Source of the DNA: Symbiodinium natans
Lineage: Eukaryota > Sar > Dinophyceae > Suessiales > Symbiodiniaceae
Direction: 5' to 3'
Length of the DNA: 64,000 nucleotides
Assembly: GCA_905221605.1 (NCBI GenBank)
Contig: CAJNDS010002088.1
Span: 300,001 to 364,000, forward strand
Positions 31,860 through 42,832 of the stretch are shown piece after piece. The notes beneath the pieces were generated by a model. That model saw only the letters and a program-made list of their open reading frames with translations. It was not told the origin of the DNA and did no database searches. Numbering within the stretch: position 1 is the first letter of the stretch; every line of letters starts with the position of its first letter. The position numbers and the translations under genes were made by a program.

Positions 31860-32810
31860 ATGACAGAGGCAGCCCTATATCCACGACTAATCCTAAGATC
31901 TTGAACTACGCCCACCCGGACAAAGGAGTTCAGGGTTTCGGGCTATACTCTTAACCCTAAACCCTAAACCCTAAACCCTATACCTTATACCTATGTGTCT
32001 TATATTGTCCTTATATAGCGGGCTCCACCCCAAGGGATGGTCCCCTCCCCCCCCCCCCCCCCCCCTGTGGTGTGGTTGTGGGGTTGGGTTTAAGGGTTTA
32101 GGGTTTTTGGGTTTAGGTTTAGGGTCTAGGGTTTAGGGGTTAGGGTTTAGGGTTTAGGCGTTAGGAGTTAGGGCTTAGGGTTTATTTCGGGTTTAAAGTT
32201 CAGGCTTTAGGGTTGGTTTAGGGTTGGTTTAGGCGTGGGGGGGGGGGGGGGGGGGGTGGGGATGCCATGGGGGAGGGGGGGGGCGAGAACCGAGCACGCA
32301 CAGCGCACCACCATATGGCCCCTATATAACCCTGATATAGTCCCGATATACCTAAATAGCCCCTACCTTACCCCTGAGGTCCCATATCAAGGTCCCTTCT
32401 TTTAGTCCCTTGATACCCAGGACAGGCCAATGCGGGATCATCTCGGGGAGGGAGACCCGGCGCCAGGAATGTCTTACATTCCATCCATTTCTGTACTCTC
32501 AGGGAAGGTACATGGTGTCTTACTATGGGCTCTTAAAAGGGGACCCCCTGTATACCCCTTCTACTTGGAGGTTCCTAACCCCAATGAGACGTCGACTTAC
32601 AACCTACTGAGAGGACTTAGGGCGCTAATAAGTTGGGGTAAGAAGCCCAAAGAGCCCAATACCCCTTAATTAAGGAATATTACTTAAATCATATTAAGGA
32701 TCCCTTTATAATTTAGGGCATATTCCTTAATTAAGGGGGAGTAGACCCGAAAACAACCTAAGGGCCCCAGACTTCGGAGCCCTTTCAAGGAGTCAAGGGA
32801 TTTAGGGTTT
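31860..32810. repeat. Repeat-rich stretch
   Basis: Poly-C at 32047-32066, poly-G at 32237-32256, telomere variants at 32090-32235, a TATAGC/CCTATA-rich family-I element at about 32320-32415, and a family-F MITE at 32650-32745 (CCCCTTAATTAAGGAATATT and inverse). No gene assembled. Confidence 0.55.
32650..32745. mobile_element. MITE-like element, family F
   Basis: ACCCCTTAATTAAGGAATAT and ATATTCCTTAATTAAGGGG ends around AAATCATATTAAGGATCCC. Copies or remnants: 5050-5125, 25815-25885, 36990-37085, 43790-43860 and 62590-62640. Confidence 0.75.
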
Positions 32811-32969
32811 AGGGTTTAGGGTTTAGGGTTTAGGGTTTAGGGTTTAGGGTTTAGGGTTTAGGGTTTAGGGTTTAGGGTTTAGGGCTTAGGGATCGGTTCT
32901 ATGGGCAAATAGAAGTACCCTTAGAATCCAAGCGCAGTCTACAACCCCAAGGGGGCTTTAGGGCCTGGA

Positions 32970-33064
32970 CTGGGTTGGCCTTTAAACCCTCTGAAAAATA
33001 TTTATATATGGCGTCCCTTATGAACCCAATTAAGGAAAATAAGAAATGTCCCAAAAACCAACCT
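32970..33064. mobile_element. Introner-like element, type 2, outside an assembled gene
   Basis: CTGGGTTGGCC, TTAAACCCTCTGAAAAA, GTCCCTTATGAACCCAATTA and CCCAAAAACCAACC, collinear with intron 3 of the ankyrin gene. The ends form a short inverted repeat (GGTTGG). I could not find exons on both sides that splice in phase. Confidence 0.7.
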
Positions 33065-33304
33065 CGTAGATGAACCTATATGTTTGGGCTCTCAAAAGCT
33101 ATGATGGAGGCACCTCTGCAATTCAAGGCCCACGTTTTTACGATGTAAGTAACTGGACCCCATTGAGAATGTATCGCTCTCACAGCCGGGTGAGTACAGA
33201 ACCACTCCAGCCAAAACCCTCGCATGCCCTTCGAGCCTTCGATACCAACAACAAATGCAGTAGCAAACAAAGGCAGATTGTGCTGTTTTAAACTTCGTTT
33301 TGAC

Positions 33305-33449
33305 TTATGTACATCTCGGCGCATATATGCACGCACGCAAAAACGGAAATATCTGAACCTCAAAGGCCTCAACCCTACATGTCTCATGGGCAATGTCATG
33401 GGCAAGAATATCTTTCTTGAGAACCTGAGAGCTCTCATAGATGTATGCC
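33305..33449 (-). CDS. Candidate exon, possibly terminal, unrecognised
   Basis: After CCCAG|G: AYIYESSQVLKKDILAHDIA, then HETCRVEAFEVQIFPFLR, ending in a stop at 33305. The 33100-33290 island in another frame also looks protein-like (FVVGIEGSKGMRGFWLEWF). Confidence 0.4.
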
Positions 33450-33649
33450 CTGGGCCCGAAGCCCAAGACCCATAAACGCGAACCCTACATAAAAGGCTAG
33501 CGACAATTGTCACATAGAAGCACACACACACAACAAAAAAGGACAACCTAAACTCAAAACACTTAATGCCCACACATATCCCATAATCGACTCCAACTTT
33601 TAAATTTAATCCCAACGCATCTCTTACAAAGACAACCGTTTAAAGAGAC

Positions 33650-33895
33650 AGCGAGAGAGAGAGAGAGAGCGACAGAAAAAAAAAAAAAAAAAAAAAAAAA
33701 AAACGAGAGAGAACCCTACAAACCTAACGAGAGAAAGAGAGAAAGAGAGAAAGAGAGAAAGAGGGAAAGAGAGAAAGAGGGAGAGAGAGACAGAGAGAAA
33801 GAGAGAAAGAGAGAAAGAGAGAAAGAGAGAAAGAGAGAAAGAGAGAAAGAGAGAGAAAGAGAGAGAAAGAGAGTGAGAGAGAGAGAGAGAACCAA
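33650..33895. repeat. Poly-A and GAGAGAAA microsatellite
   Basis: A run of about 28 A (33677-33704) and a GAGAGAAA array, with the same unit and orientation as 15100-15545. Confidence 0.9.
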
Positions 33896-33921
33896 AAAAA
33901 AACAAAACGAGAGAGAGAGCT

Positions 33922-34006
33922 CCTGGCTCCCAGAGAGAGCTGCCCGGCGCGCCGCCAAGCCGCGGCGCCCGGGCAAGGCCGCCGAGAGATAGGCGAAGGA
34001 GTAGCC
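33922..34006 (-). CDS. Candidate exon, unrecognised
   Basis: Minus-strand frame GYSFAYLSAALPGRRGLAAR, very GC-rich. A plus-strand frame is open as well. Confidence 0.3.
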
Positions 34007-34889
34007 TCACAAGGAGGTGATGCAGGTTGTTTGCTTCTTTTGTTGCTTTTTTTGTTCCGGGGGCGGGGGGGGGGGGGGGGGGGGTTGGGTTTAGGGGAGT
34101 GTAAGGTTTAGGGGAGTTTAGGGGAGTTTAGGGCTTGGGGGAGTTTAGGGTTGCTCCGGGAAATCTACAAAATTTACGGGAGCTCAAGGGAAAGGTTGGG
34201 CGAATTTGGGGGCTTAGGGGTTTCAAGGACTGCGCCGTGCGGCCACCCGCCGTGAATTTAGGGTTTAGGGTTTAGGGTTTAGGGTTTAGGGTTAAGGGTT
34301 TAGGGCTTAGGTATCTATATGTGTGAATTCCAAGTTCTCTTGGAAGACAGCTTGGTAGCCCGGCAATTATATCATAGTAAGGGTACCCTGTTTGGGGTTG
34401 GGTACTTTACAAGGAGACCTGGAACCACCAGGGGGTTCCCAGGAAAAAGACCGAGCTCTACACAAGAGTAACACCAAAACCCTACACCCCAAGCGACAGC
34501 AACCCTGAATAACCCCCCTGAACCCTAGACCCGAAACCCAATACCCTAAACCCTAAACCCTAAGAATACTTCAAGATACCCCAAACTCATACCCTTGAAC
34601 CTAGACAAGAAGGACTTAGTTGCTGAGTTCATAAGCCCCCCCAAAGTGTACATTTTCAGTTCTATAGGGGATTATAGTATCCCAAAAAGTGTAAAGTGTG
34701 CTCACTCAGCTAACCAAGAGGGCATAAGGAAGGATTCTACCATACGCCCTTTAATTGTATGCCCAAGGGGTATCTTGAACAATTCTTAGAATAATACGGC
34801 TGTGTCATGGTGTATGAACCCTTCAGGGCTTTATTGGGTCCTCGTGGTATCAACCCACGAGCCGATAACGGCATCCTAGACGCCTAAAC

Positions 34890-35195
34890 CCTAAATCCTG
34901 AACCCTAACCCTAAACCCTAAACCCTAAACCCAAAACCCACAACCCAAAACCCAAAACCCAAAACCCAAAACCCTAAACCCTAAACCCTAAACCCTAAAC
35001 CCTAAACCCTAAACCCTAACCCTAAACCCTAAAGCCTCAAGCCTTAACCGTGAACCGTAAACCCTAAACCCTAAACTCCAAGCCCTAAACCCTAAACCCT
35101 AAACCCTAAACTCTAAACCCTAAACCCTAAACCCTAAACCCTAAACCCTAAACCCTAAACCCTAAACCCTAAACCCTAACCCTAAACCCTAACCC
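34890..35195. repeat. Long CCCTAAA block with variants
   Basis: About 40 units, mostly CCCTAAA, with AACCCAA and CCTAACC variants, ending in poly-C. The longest telomere-motif block in the window. Confidence 0.95.
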
Positions 35196-35230
35196 CCCCC
35201 CCCACAAACCCCAGAAACCCAGAGGCCCAC

Positions 35231-35314
35231 ATGGGTGGCATCCAAGGATCCTGGGCGCGGGAAGGAGTGGTAGCTGGTGTCCGGCGTCAAGGACGCCAAG
35301 TCTGGCTTCCGAGC
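35231..35314 (-). CDS. Candidate exon, unrecognised
   Basis: GAGAG|GCT ... CAT|GTGGGC, exactly 28 codons: ARKPDLASLTPDTSYHSFPR, then PGSLDATH. CCCTAAA left, TTTAGGG right. Confidence 0.45.
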
Positions 35315-35559
35315 CTCTCAGGGTTTAGGGTTTAGGGTTTAGGGTTTAGGGTTTAGGGTTTGGGGTTTAGGGTTAGGGTTTAGGGTTTAGGAGGTTTGGG
35401 GTTTACGGTGTTTAGGGGGTTTGGGGTGGTTTGGGGTGGTTTGGGAGTTTTGGGTTTTGGGTTTACGGGGCTTAGGGGGTTTTTTGGGTGTACTTTTTCA
35501 CGTACTTGAGCATTAGGGCTTAGGGTTTGTCGGTCCCTAAACCATAGACCCTAAACCCT

Positions 35560-35655
35560 ACCCACAGGCTCCTATGTAGTACAGTACCTTTTGGGGGTGG
35601 TATACTAGAATCCTAACCCAAAAAGGAACTACCTTGGAGCCTTTGGGTAAACCCG
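35560..35655. mobile_element. MITE-like element, family H
   Basis: ACCCACAGGCTCCTATGTAG at one end, ACTACCTTGGAGCCTTTGGG at the other. Confidence 0.6.
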
Positions 35656-35689
35656 CAACCCCTCAACCCCTCAACCCTTCAACCCCCCA

Positions 35690-35791
35690 AACATACTTCT
35701 CCAATGGCCAAGGGCAAAAAAAGGTTAAACTTTGTTTTTCCTACTAAATAAGGAAACCCAAAAAGTGTAAAGTTCAACTATTGGCTAAGTA
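35690..35791. mobile_element. Introner-like element, type 1, outside an assembled gene
   Basis: ATACTTCTCCAATGGCCAAG ... TTCCTACTAAATAAGGAAAC ... ATTGGCTAAGTAAG. Full-length and the least disturbed of the three copies, but its flanks are telomere-variant sequence, so no splicing can be shown. Confidence 0.75.
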
Positions 35792-35922
35792 AGAAAATGG
35801 GCCTAAATGGGCCCTAAACCCTAAACCCGAAACCCTAAACCCTGAACCCTAAACCCTAAACCCTAACCCCTAAACCCTAAACCCTAATCCCTAAACCCTA
35901 AACCCTAAACCCTAGTCCCTAA

Positions 35923-35994
35923 ATGGGCCTCCCAGGGCTCCACCATGGCATCATCCCAGGTGACCTTCTCAAAGAGCCAGCCGGAATACATCTC
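35923..35994 (-). CDS. Candidate exon, unrecognised
   Basis: CCGCAG|GAG then EMYSGWLFEKVTWDDAMVEP. The likely donor is W|GAGGCC (GA type). Confidence 0.4.
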
Positions 35995-36641
35995 CTGCGG
36001 CCCCGCGTGACCCCCCCAAAGGTTTAGGGTTTAGGGTTTAGGGTCTAGGGTTTAGGGTTTAGGGTTAGGGCCCTGAAACCCACAAAACCCACATAAAACA
36101 CCCCATAAAAAGGCCCCAAACCTCAAAAACACAAAAACCCTAGAGCTTCCTGAAACATCCTAGACATGACTCTATAAAATCTGCGAACCCTGAACCCGAA
36201 TAGGCCCTAAACCCCAAAACCCAACACCTTGAACATCCTCAACCTTCCTGGCGAAAACCCAAACCACCCGAAGCCCTAAACCCGAAGCCCGTAAAGCCCT
36301 AAAGCACCCTAAGCCGTAAATCAATAAAACCCTCAAAACCCTCTAAACCATTTTAGTCCTAGTGCAAGGTAACTGAAACCCTCTAAACCATAAACTCCTA
36401 GAACATTGAAACGCTAAACCCGAAAGCCCGAAACCCTAGACCACCCTCAGCCCTGAACACAAAACCCTTAAAACCCTAAACCCTAAGCCCTAAACCCTGA
36501 GCCCTACCCTGAGCCCTGAGCCCTAGGCCACCTGAAGTTTAAGACCAAACCCTGAGCCCAAAAAGTTCAACCGTACACCCCAAACCCCAGACCCCAAACC
36601 CCCAACCCTAAACGCTAAACCCTAAACCCCAAACCCTAAAC

Positions 36642-36731
36642 CCCCTCCTGCTTGGTCTGCGTCGCGCAGACGGCCGCGGAGAGGGCGGCGTAGATGCGTA
36701 GCTGACAGCGTCGAAGGAAGACCATCTCGAC
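36642..36731 (-). CDS. Candidate exon with GGG|GTTTAGGG donor, unrecognised
   Basis: AAAAG|GTC ... GAG GGG|GTTTAGGG, exactly 30 codons in phase 0: VEMVFLRRCQLRIYAALSAA, then VCATQTKQEG. Nearly every third position is G or C. The donor is the first unit of a telomere block. Confidence 0.5.
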
Positions 36732-37440
36732 CTTTTCTATTTCGTTTAGGGCTTAGGGCTTAGGGTTTAGGGTTTACGGGCTAGGGTTTAGGGTTTAGGG
36801 GTTAGGGTTTAGGGTTTAAGGTTTAGGGCTTGCAAGGTTTAGGGTTTAGGGTTTGCGGCTTAGGGTTTAGGGTTTATGGGCCTTAGTGATTGATAAGCCA
36901 GGGGTCCTGTCGGTGTTAGGCTCAGAGCGTAGAGCTGGATGTTTCGAGATGCAGGGATAGGCCGAGCAAGGGCTAAGTTCCGATCCCAAATCCCCCTTAC
37001 ATAAGGAAGATACCTGACATCATACTGGGATCCCGGAAGAATGTGACGTACATTCCTGAATTGACGGGTATAAAGGGCTCTGGACATCTTGAAAAAAACC
37101 TAGGTAGACGGAGGCATCACAGAAGCCTTTTTGGGTTTAGGGTTTAGGGTTTAGGGTTTAGGGTTTAGGGTTTAGGGTTTAGGGTGTACTTTCAAACAAG
37201 AACAAACAGCAAGTCGAGCAACTGCCCAGGGCATATTATGTTCTAGCATAAGGCAGGGAAACACCTAAATGTGTAGGTTCTGCTGCAAGCCCCTTAGAGC
37301 CATAGAGGGTTCCCAGGCAACCTACAGCAAATGAGCCAGGCCTTCTGTTCATAGGGCTTAGGGTCTATAGAGTTTAGCAACAGGGTTTAGGGTTTAGGGC
37401 TTAGGGTTTAGGGTTTAGGGTTTAGGGTTTAGGGATGCGG

Positions 37441-37521
37441 CTGCATTGCATTTTGGTGCCAATGGACTCTCTCCCAGCCCGTGGGCTTCTTCAACGCCCT
37501 CTTCGCAATCAGAATGATGTC
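37441..37521 (-). CDS. Candidate exon, unrecognised
   Basis: CGCAG|GAC then DIILIAKRALKKPTGWERVH. The flanking telomere blocks have the opposite arrangement to most exons (TTTAGGG left, CCCTAAA right). Confidence 0.4.
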
Positions 37522-38069
37522 CTGCGAGGGCCCTAAGCCCTAAACCCTAAACCCTAAACCTTTTGCGGCTCAATGTCGGCCCTTGAAGGAGGCCGACCTA
37601 GCTACAAGTAGATGTGCCCAAAGAGACCCCTAAACTGACTGAGGAAGCTGCATTCCTTGCTTTAAGGTTTAGGGTTTAGATGGGTTTAGGGTTCAGGGCT
37701 TAGGGCTTAGGAGGGGCTCTCTGGGCATAAGGACTCTAACGTGCGTTATCGGTTTGATATCCAGGGTTTTAAGTCCTGAACTACAGTCAAGTCTCGCATA
37801 CAGTTCCTCAGAATATGAATTTAGCGTTTGGGTCACCGGGGCCTATGCCGGTGCCTGTAGGGGTAGCAGACGATACACTACCATACTACAACTCGTAGTG
37901 CAAAGAAAAGTACAACCTATGCTCGAGACTTCGGGTAGAGGGTGCGGAGGAAGTGTTCAACAGAGGGCTTGGACTGGAGGGTTCAGGCGGTTGGGCTGAG
38001 GCTTTCCCTAAACCCTAAACCCAGAACGCCACCAGCTGCAACTACAGAAACCCATGTCAAGATGTCCTG

Positions 38070-38130
38070 AAACCCTGAAACTTCATGCGTTTCTGGGCCT
38101 TCAGCGTAAGCCTCTCAGACCCGCAACTCG
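38070..38130 (-). CDS. Candidate exon, unrecognised
   Basis: Minus-strand frame ERLTLKAQKRMKFQ, with GGTTTC as a possible donor. Confidence 0.3.
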
Positions 38131-38699
38131 GCGAAACAAAAACTTACAAATATTACAGGGTAAAAGGAGGCACTCCTAGAAGGGACCCTTGATCTCATTC
38201 CCCTATAGAACCCCTATATATCCTTATTATATAGTCCCTATATACCGAAGTAGCCCCCAAATAACCCCTAAGTAACCCCTAAGGTCCCTTATAAGGGTCC
38301 CTCCTTCGGTCCCTTGACAGTAGACCTGCAATTGTGGTTCCTCTTTTGGGGGGGGTTAACTACAATGAGGGCCCCCTTCGTCAGAAGGATGGAATTTGTG
38401 ACGGCCTTAAGTTGGCTTTTGTGACAACTTCAGCAAAATGTCGCTTTGCTATAGTCATAAACTGAGAAACTTAACCCCCCCCCCCCCAAAAAAAATGAAG
38501 GCACTAACTACCTGAACCCGACTGGGAAGTTCATTGCACTTCTGACCCAGTTCTAACTGTACTTATAACCCACTGACCCACTGTCACTTGTGAGCCCCTT
38601 TCAGTGCCCTAACATGGCTATCAGTGGGTGGTTAAGCACCCCTTAAGTGCCCTAACATGGCTATCAGTGGATGATTAAGTACCATGAACCTCCAAACCC

Positions 38700-38772
38700 T
38701 GCACTGTAGTCCGGGTCCCTGGAAGGACTGGCGCCCCCCAGCTCCGGCACGATCTGCTCCTGACCCCGGTCA
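38700..38772 (-). CDS. Candidate exon, unrecognised
   Basis: Minus-strand frame DRGQEQIVPELGGASPSRDP. CCCTGCA/CCTCCAAA on the left and TTTAGGG on the right. Confidence 0.35.
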
Positions 38773-39584
38773 GAAGGTTTAGGGTTTAGGGTTTAGGGTC
38801 GTAAGGGTTTTGGGGCTTGAGGGTCTTTAGGGCCAGGGATTTTGAGGGTTTAGGCTTTCAGGGTAGCTGATCTTAGGGTTGGGAGGATCTTCAGGGAGTT
38901 CAGGACGTAGGGCTTTGGGACCCTAAGCCCTAAATCCTAACCCCACCAACCCTAAACCCTAAACCCTAAACCCCAAACCCTTCCAAGGGAGCCTAGCCCG
39001 AAAGAATGAGAAAAGGCTGCATCCTCCCCACAGTCACAAGCCCCAAGCCCTGCATAATGGAAATACATATTATCTGAAACGGGAGGGGCCGCTTTTCTAA
39101 ACTAACAAGTTTACAACCCAAGCTAGACTACTCAGAGCCCAATGTTCGGCCCCTTCTACCTCCACTTATGCCTAGGGGGCCCCTCCTTGTATAACCCTCA
39201 ACCCTCGATCCCAGAGCTACCCAAGAACGAAACTAAGCCCCAAACCCTAAACCCTAAACCCTAAACCCTAAACCCTAAGCCCTAAACCCAGAGGGAGTTT
39301 AATAAACGGGAGCCCAAGCCCTCTAAGGCAGGCGCGCTGGGCCCGCGAGGCACAAGATCCTGAAGCCAAATTCAACCTCTGAACCCCTGAGCCAATAAAA
39401 CCCTAAATCCCTACACCCCTGCCCTGAACCCCTTAAACCCCCTTTCCTGCCTAAACCCCCTAAACCCCTCTAAACCCCACTAACCCCACTAACCCTAAAC
39501 CCTAAACCCCCTAAACCCCCTTTCCTCCCTAAACCCCACTAAACCTCACTAAACCCCCCAAACCCTAAACCCTAAACCCTAAAC

Positions 39585-39665
39585 CCCGTCGAGACAGGCC
39601 TTGAGCACCTCCGACGGGGTGCGCACGAAGAGAACCTCGATCATGCCGTAGATGCAGGCCATTTC
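39585..39665 (-). CDS. Candidate exon with GGG|GTTTAGGG donor, unrecognised
   Basis: TTAAAG|GAA ... GAC GGG|GTTTAGGG, exactly 27 codons: EMACIYGMIEVLFVRTPSEV, then LKACLDG. Same donor arrangement as 36642-36731. Confidence 0.5.
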
Positions 39666-40159
39666 CTTTAAAGGGGGCTTAGGGCTTAGGGTTTAGGGTT
39701 TAGGATTTAGGGTTTAGGGTTACGGGGATTTAAGGTTTGAGGATTGGGGTTTGGGGTTTGGGGTTTGGGGTTTTGGGGTTTGGGGTTTGGGGTTTAGGGC
39801 TCTGGATTTAGGGTTGTGGGTTTTTTGTCCCTTGGGGTTTAGGGTGAGTTTCCTTCAGGGCTTAGGGTTGGGGTTTAGGGTTGTTTCCTTTAAGGTAAAG
39901 GGCTGCTCAGACAGATGCCATTTTACCCCAAACCACGTTATAGTTCGGGGTTTATGGTTTAAAACCGCCGGCCCCCCACAACCCACCGCACTCCAGAAGT
40001 TTGAGGCTAAGAAACCCCCTAAACCCTAAACCCTAGACCCTAAACCCCAAACCCTAAACCTTAAGCTCTTCTTCAGCCCCCCGAAGACCTTAGCTATAAT
40101 AAGAAGTAGAAGAGTGCAAGAGGTAGGAGGGGTCAGGATGGCGGTTATAGGGTTTATGG

Positions 40160-40295
40160 CTTCTACTTGGAGGGTCGGAGGACTTAGTAAGTAGTTATCT
40201 ATAAGGAGGATAACTCCAATTAGGGTCCCTTTTAGGGAACTTATAAGTCTACTTACTATCTACATACTAAGTCCCCTGACCCTCCAAGTAGGGTC
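40160..40295. mobile_element. MITE-like element, family C
   Basis: CTACTTGGAGGGTCGGAGGA and CCTGACCCTCCAAGTAG ends; the middle has ACTTAGTAAGTAGTTATC. Related pieces are at 7470-7530 and 7980-8050. Confidence 0.7.
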
Positions 40296-40372
40296 CCAGA
40301 TGTGAACGTCACTGAAGCATACGAGGCCCCAGTGCCTCCAGCCTCCCACGCGCTCAACATTCCGCCAACCCG
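40288..40372 (-). CDS. Candidate exon, unrecognised
   Basis: After GGTTCAG: GWRNVERVGGWRHWGLVCFS, then DVHIW. It begins right beside the family-C element end. Confidence 0.4.
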
Positions 40373-40505
40373 CTGAACCAGGGAGTTTAGGGTTTAGGGC
40401 AACCCGAAACCCTAAACCCTGAACCCTCAACCCTAAACCCTAAACCCGAAACCCTAAACCCCAAACCCCAAACCCTAAACCCCCCCAACCCTAAGCCCTC
40501 GGCTC

Positions 40506-40613
40506 CTGAATCTTCAGGTTCAGCGCTTGCACATCCTTCATGCGAAGGTTGGCGAAGCTGATATCAGGGTCCGCATACTGCAGAAGGCGGTGCCAGTGTG
40601 CCACCCAGCACAC
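40506..40613 (-). CDS. Candidate exon, unrecognised
   Basis: TCAGAG|GTG then VCWVAHWHRLLQYADPDISF, then ANLRMKDVQALNLKIQEP. Long, clean and very protein-like. The 2.3-kb satellite element would lie in the intron upstream of it. Confidence 0.5.
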
Positions 40614-40861
40614 CTCTGAGGGCGGCGGCTACTTGGAGATTCATGGGGTTTAGGGTTTAGGGTGGGTGGAGTTTTTTTTTGGGTCCTTTTTTTTTTTTTT
40701 TTTTTTTTTTTGGTCGATTTCCTTGGTTTTCTCTAGGAAAAACCCTACTTTCCTTACATTTTGGACGGATTTTCTGTCATTTCCCTGAGGTTTTCGTTGG
40801 TTTTTCATAGGGAAAAACCTATTTTTTTACATTTTGGACGGATTTCCTGTAATTTCCCTTA

Positions 40862-42667
40862 GGTTGAAGCACGCTCTGCACGGCTTAAAAAAAGCGGGGG
40901 GGTTGGGGGGGGCGCAGCCCCCCCCATTTGCAAACACAATGCACACACGATGTTTTTCAACTAGTTTCTTGGGCTTTGAAGCACGCTTGGTACAGCTTAA
41001 AAGAAGCGGGGGGGTTGGGGGGGGCGCAGCCCCCCCCATTTGCAATGCTCACACGATGTTTTTCAACTAGTTTCTTGGGTTGGGAAGCACGCTTGGTACG
41101 GCTTAAAAGAAGCAGGGGGGGTTGGGGGGGGGCGCAGCCACCCCCCATTTGCAAACACCCTGCTCACATGATGGGTGTCAACAAGTTTCTTGGGCTTTGA
41201 AGCGCGCTCTGCACGGCTTAAAAAACAAAAAAAAGCGGGGGGGTTGGGGGGGGCGCAGCCCCCCCCATTTGCAAACACAATGCTCACACGATGCTTTTCA
41301 ACTAGTTTCTTGGGCTTTGAAGCACGCTTGGTACGACTTAAAAGAAGCGGGGGGGGTTGGGGGAAAACACCTCTCCCCCCCCCCCATTTGCAAACACCCT
41401 GCTCACATGACGGGCGTCAACAAGTTTCTTGGGCTTTGAAGCACGCTCTGCACGGCTTGAAAAAAAAACGAGGTTTTCGTTGGTTTTTCCTAAGGAAACC
41501 CTCTTCTGATTACATTTTGGACGGATTTCGTCAAACGTCAAAGCGCACGTTGCTTTTCCTTAGTTTGTCCTAGGGAAAACCCTATTTGGTTCGTTTTCTT
41601 GGTTTCTATCATTCCCTCTATATTTTCATCGGATTCATACTTTTTTTTCAACTAGTTTCTCGGGCTTTGAAGCACGCTTGGTACGGCTTAACAGAAGCGG
41701 GGGGGGGTTGGGGGGGCGCAGCCCCCCCCCCCATTTGCAAACACCCTGCTCACATGATGGCTGTCAACAAATTTCTTGGGCTTTGAAGCACGCTCTGCAC
41801 GGCTTAAAAAAAGCGGGGGGCGCCAGCCCCCCCCCAATTTGCAAACACAATGCTCACACGATGTTTTTCAACTAGTTTCTTTGGGTTGGGAAGCACGCTT
41901 GGTACGGCTTAAAAGAAGCGGGGGGGTTGGGGGGGGCGCAGCCCCCCCCATTTGCAATGCTCACACGATGTTTTTCAACTAGTTTCTTGGGTTGGGAAGC
42001 ACGCTTGGTACGGCTTAAAAGAAGCGGGGGGGGTTGGGGGGGGGCGCAGCCCCCCGCCATTTGCAAACACCCTGCTCACATGATGGGTGTCAACAAGTTT
42101 CTTGGGCTTTGAAGCGCGCTCTGCACGGCTTAAAAAAAAAGCGGGGGGGGTTGGGGGGGGCGCAGCCCCCCCCATTTGCAAACACAATGCTCACACGATG
42201 CTTTTCAACTAGTTTCTTGGGCTTTGAAGCACGCTTGGTACGGCTGAAAAGAAGCGGGGGGGGGGTGGGGGTTGGGGCACAGCCCCCCATCTGCAAACAC
42301 CCTGCTCACATGATGGGTTTCAACTAGTTTCTTAGGCTTCGGCTGAAAAAAAAGCGGAGGGGTTGGGGGGGGCGCAGCCCCCCCCATTTGCAAACACAAT
42401 GCTCACACGATGTTTTTCAACTAGTTTCTTGGGCTTTGAACGGCTTAAAAGAAGCGGGGGGGGTTGGGGGGTCTGCGCCCCCCATTTGCAAACACCCTGC
42501 TCACATGATGGGTGTCAACAAGTTTCTTGGGCTTTGAAGCACGCACGCTCTGCACGGCTTAAAAAAAAAACAAAAAAAGCGGGGGGGTTGGGGGGGGCGC
42601 AGCCCCCCCCATTTGCAAACACAATGCTCACACGATGTTTTTCAACTAGTTTCTTGGGCTTCGAAGC
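40862..42667. repeat. Satellite array, about 110-bp unit, two alternating subtypes
   Basis: Each unit has CTAGTTTCTTGGGCTTTGAA, GCACGCTTGGTACGGCTTAA, a G-run, TTGGGG, CGCAG, a C-run, and CATTTGCAAACA. Subtype 1 ends AATGCTCACACGATG, subtype 2 CCCTGCTCACATGATGG. They often alternate, giving a higher-order unit of about 225 bp. The G-run/C-run pair can fold into a hairpin. Flank-like sequence interrupts at about 41460-41645. Confidence 0.9.
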
Positions 42668-42832
42668 ACGCTTCCTTTCTTCCTTCCTTGCTTCCTTCCT
42701 TCCTTTCTTCCTTCCTTGTTTCCTTCCTTTCTTCCTTCCCTCCTTTCTTCCTTCCTTCCTTCCTTCCTTCCTTGATTTCTTCCTTTCTTTCATCCTTCCT
42801 TCCTTCCTTTCTTTCCTTCTTTCCTTCTAAAA
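42668..42832. repeat. CTTCC microsatellite
   Basis: (CTTC)n/(CTTTC)n array at the right edge of the satellite. Confidence 0.9.

Noticed and set aside
33624-34010. 128-codon Ser/Leu/Phe-rich ORF
   Set aside because: Mostly the GAGAGAAA array and poly-A read on the minus strand; only the right-hand 85 bases could be exon.
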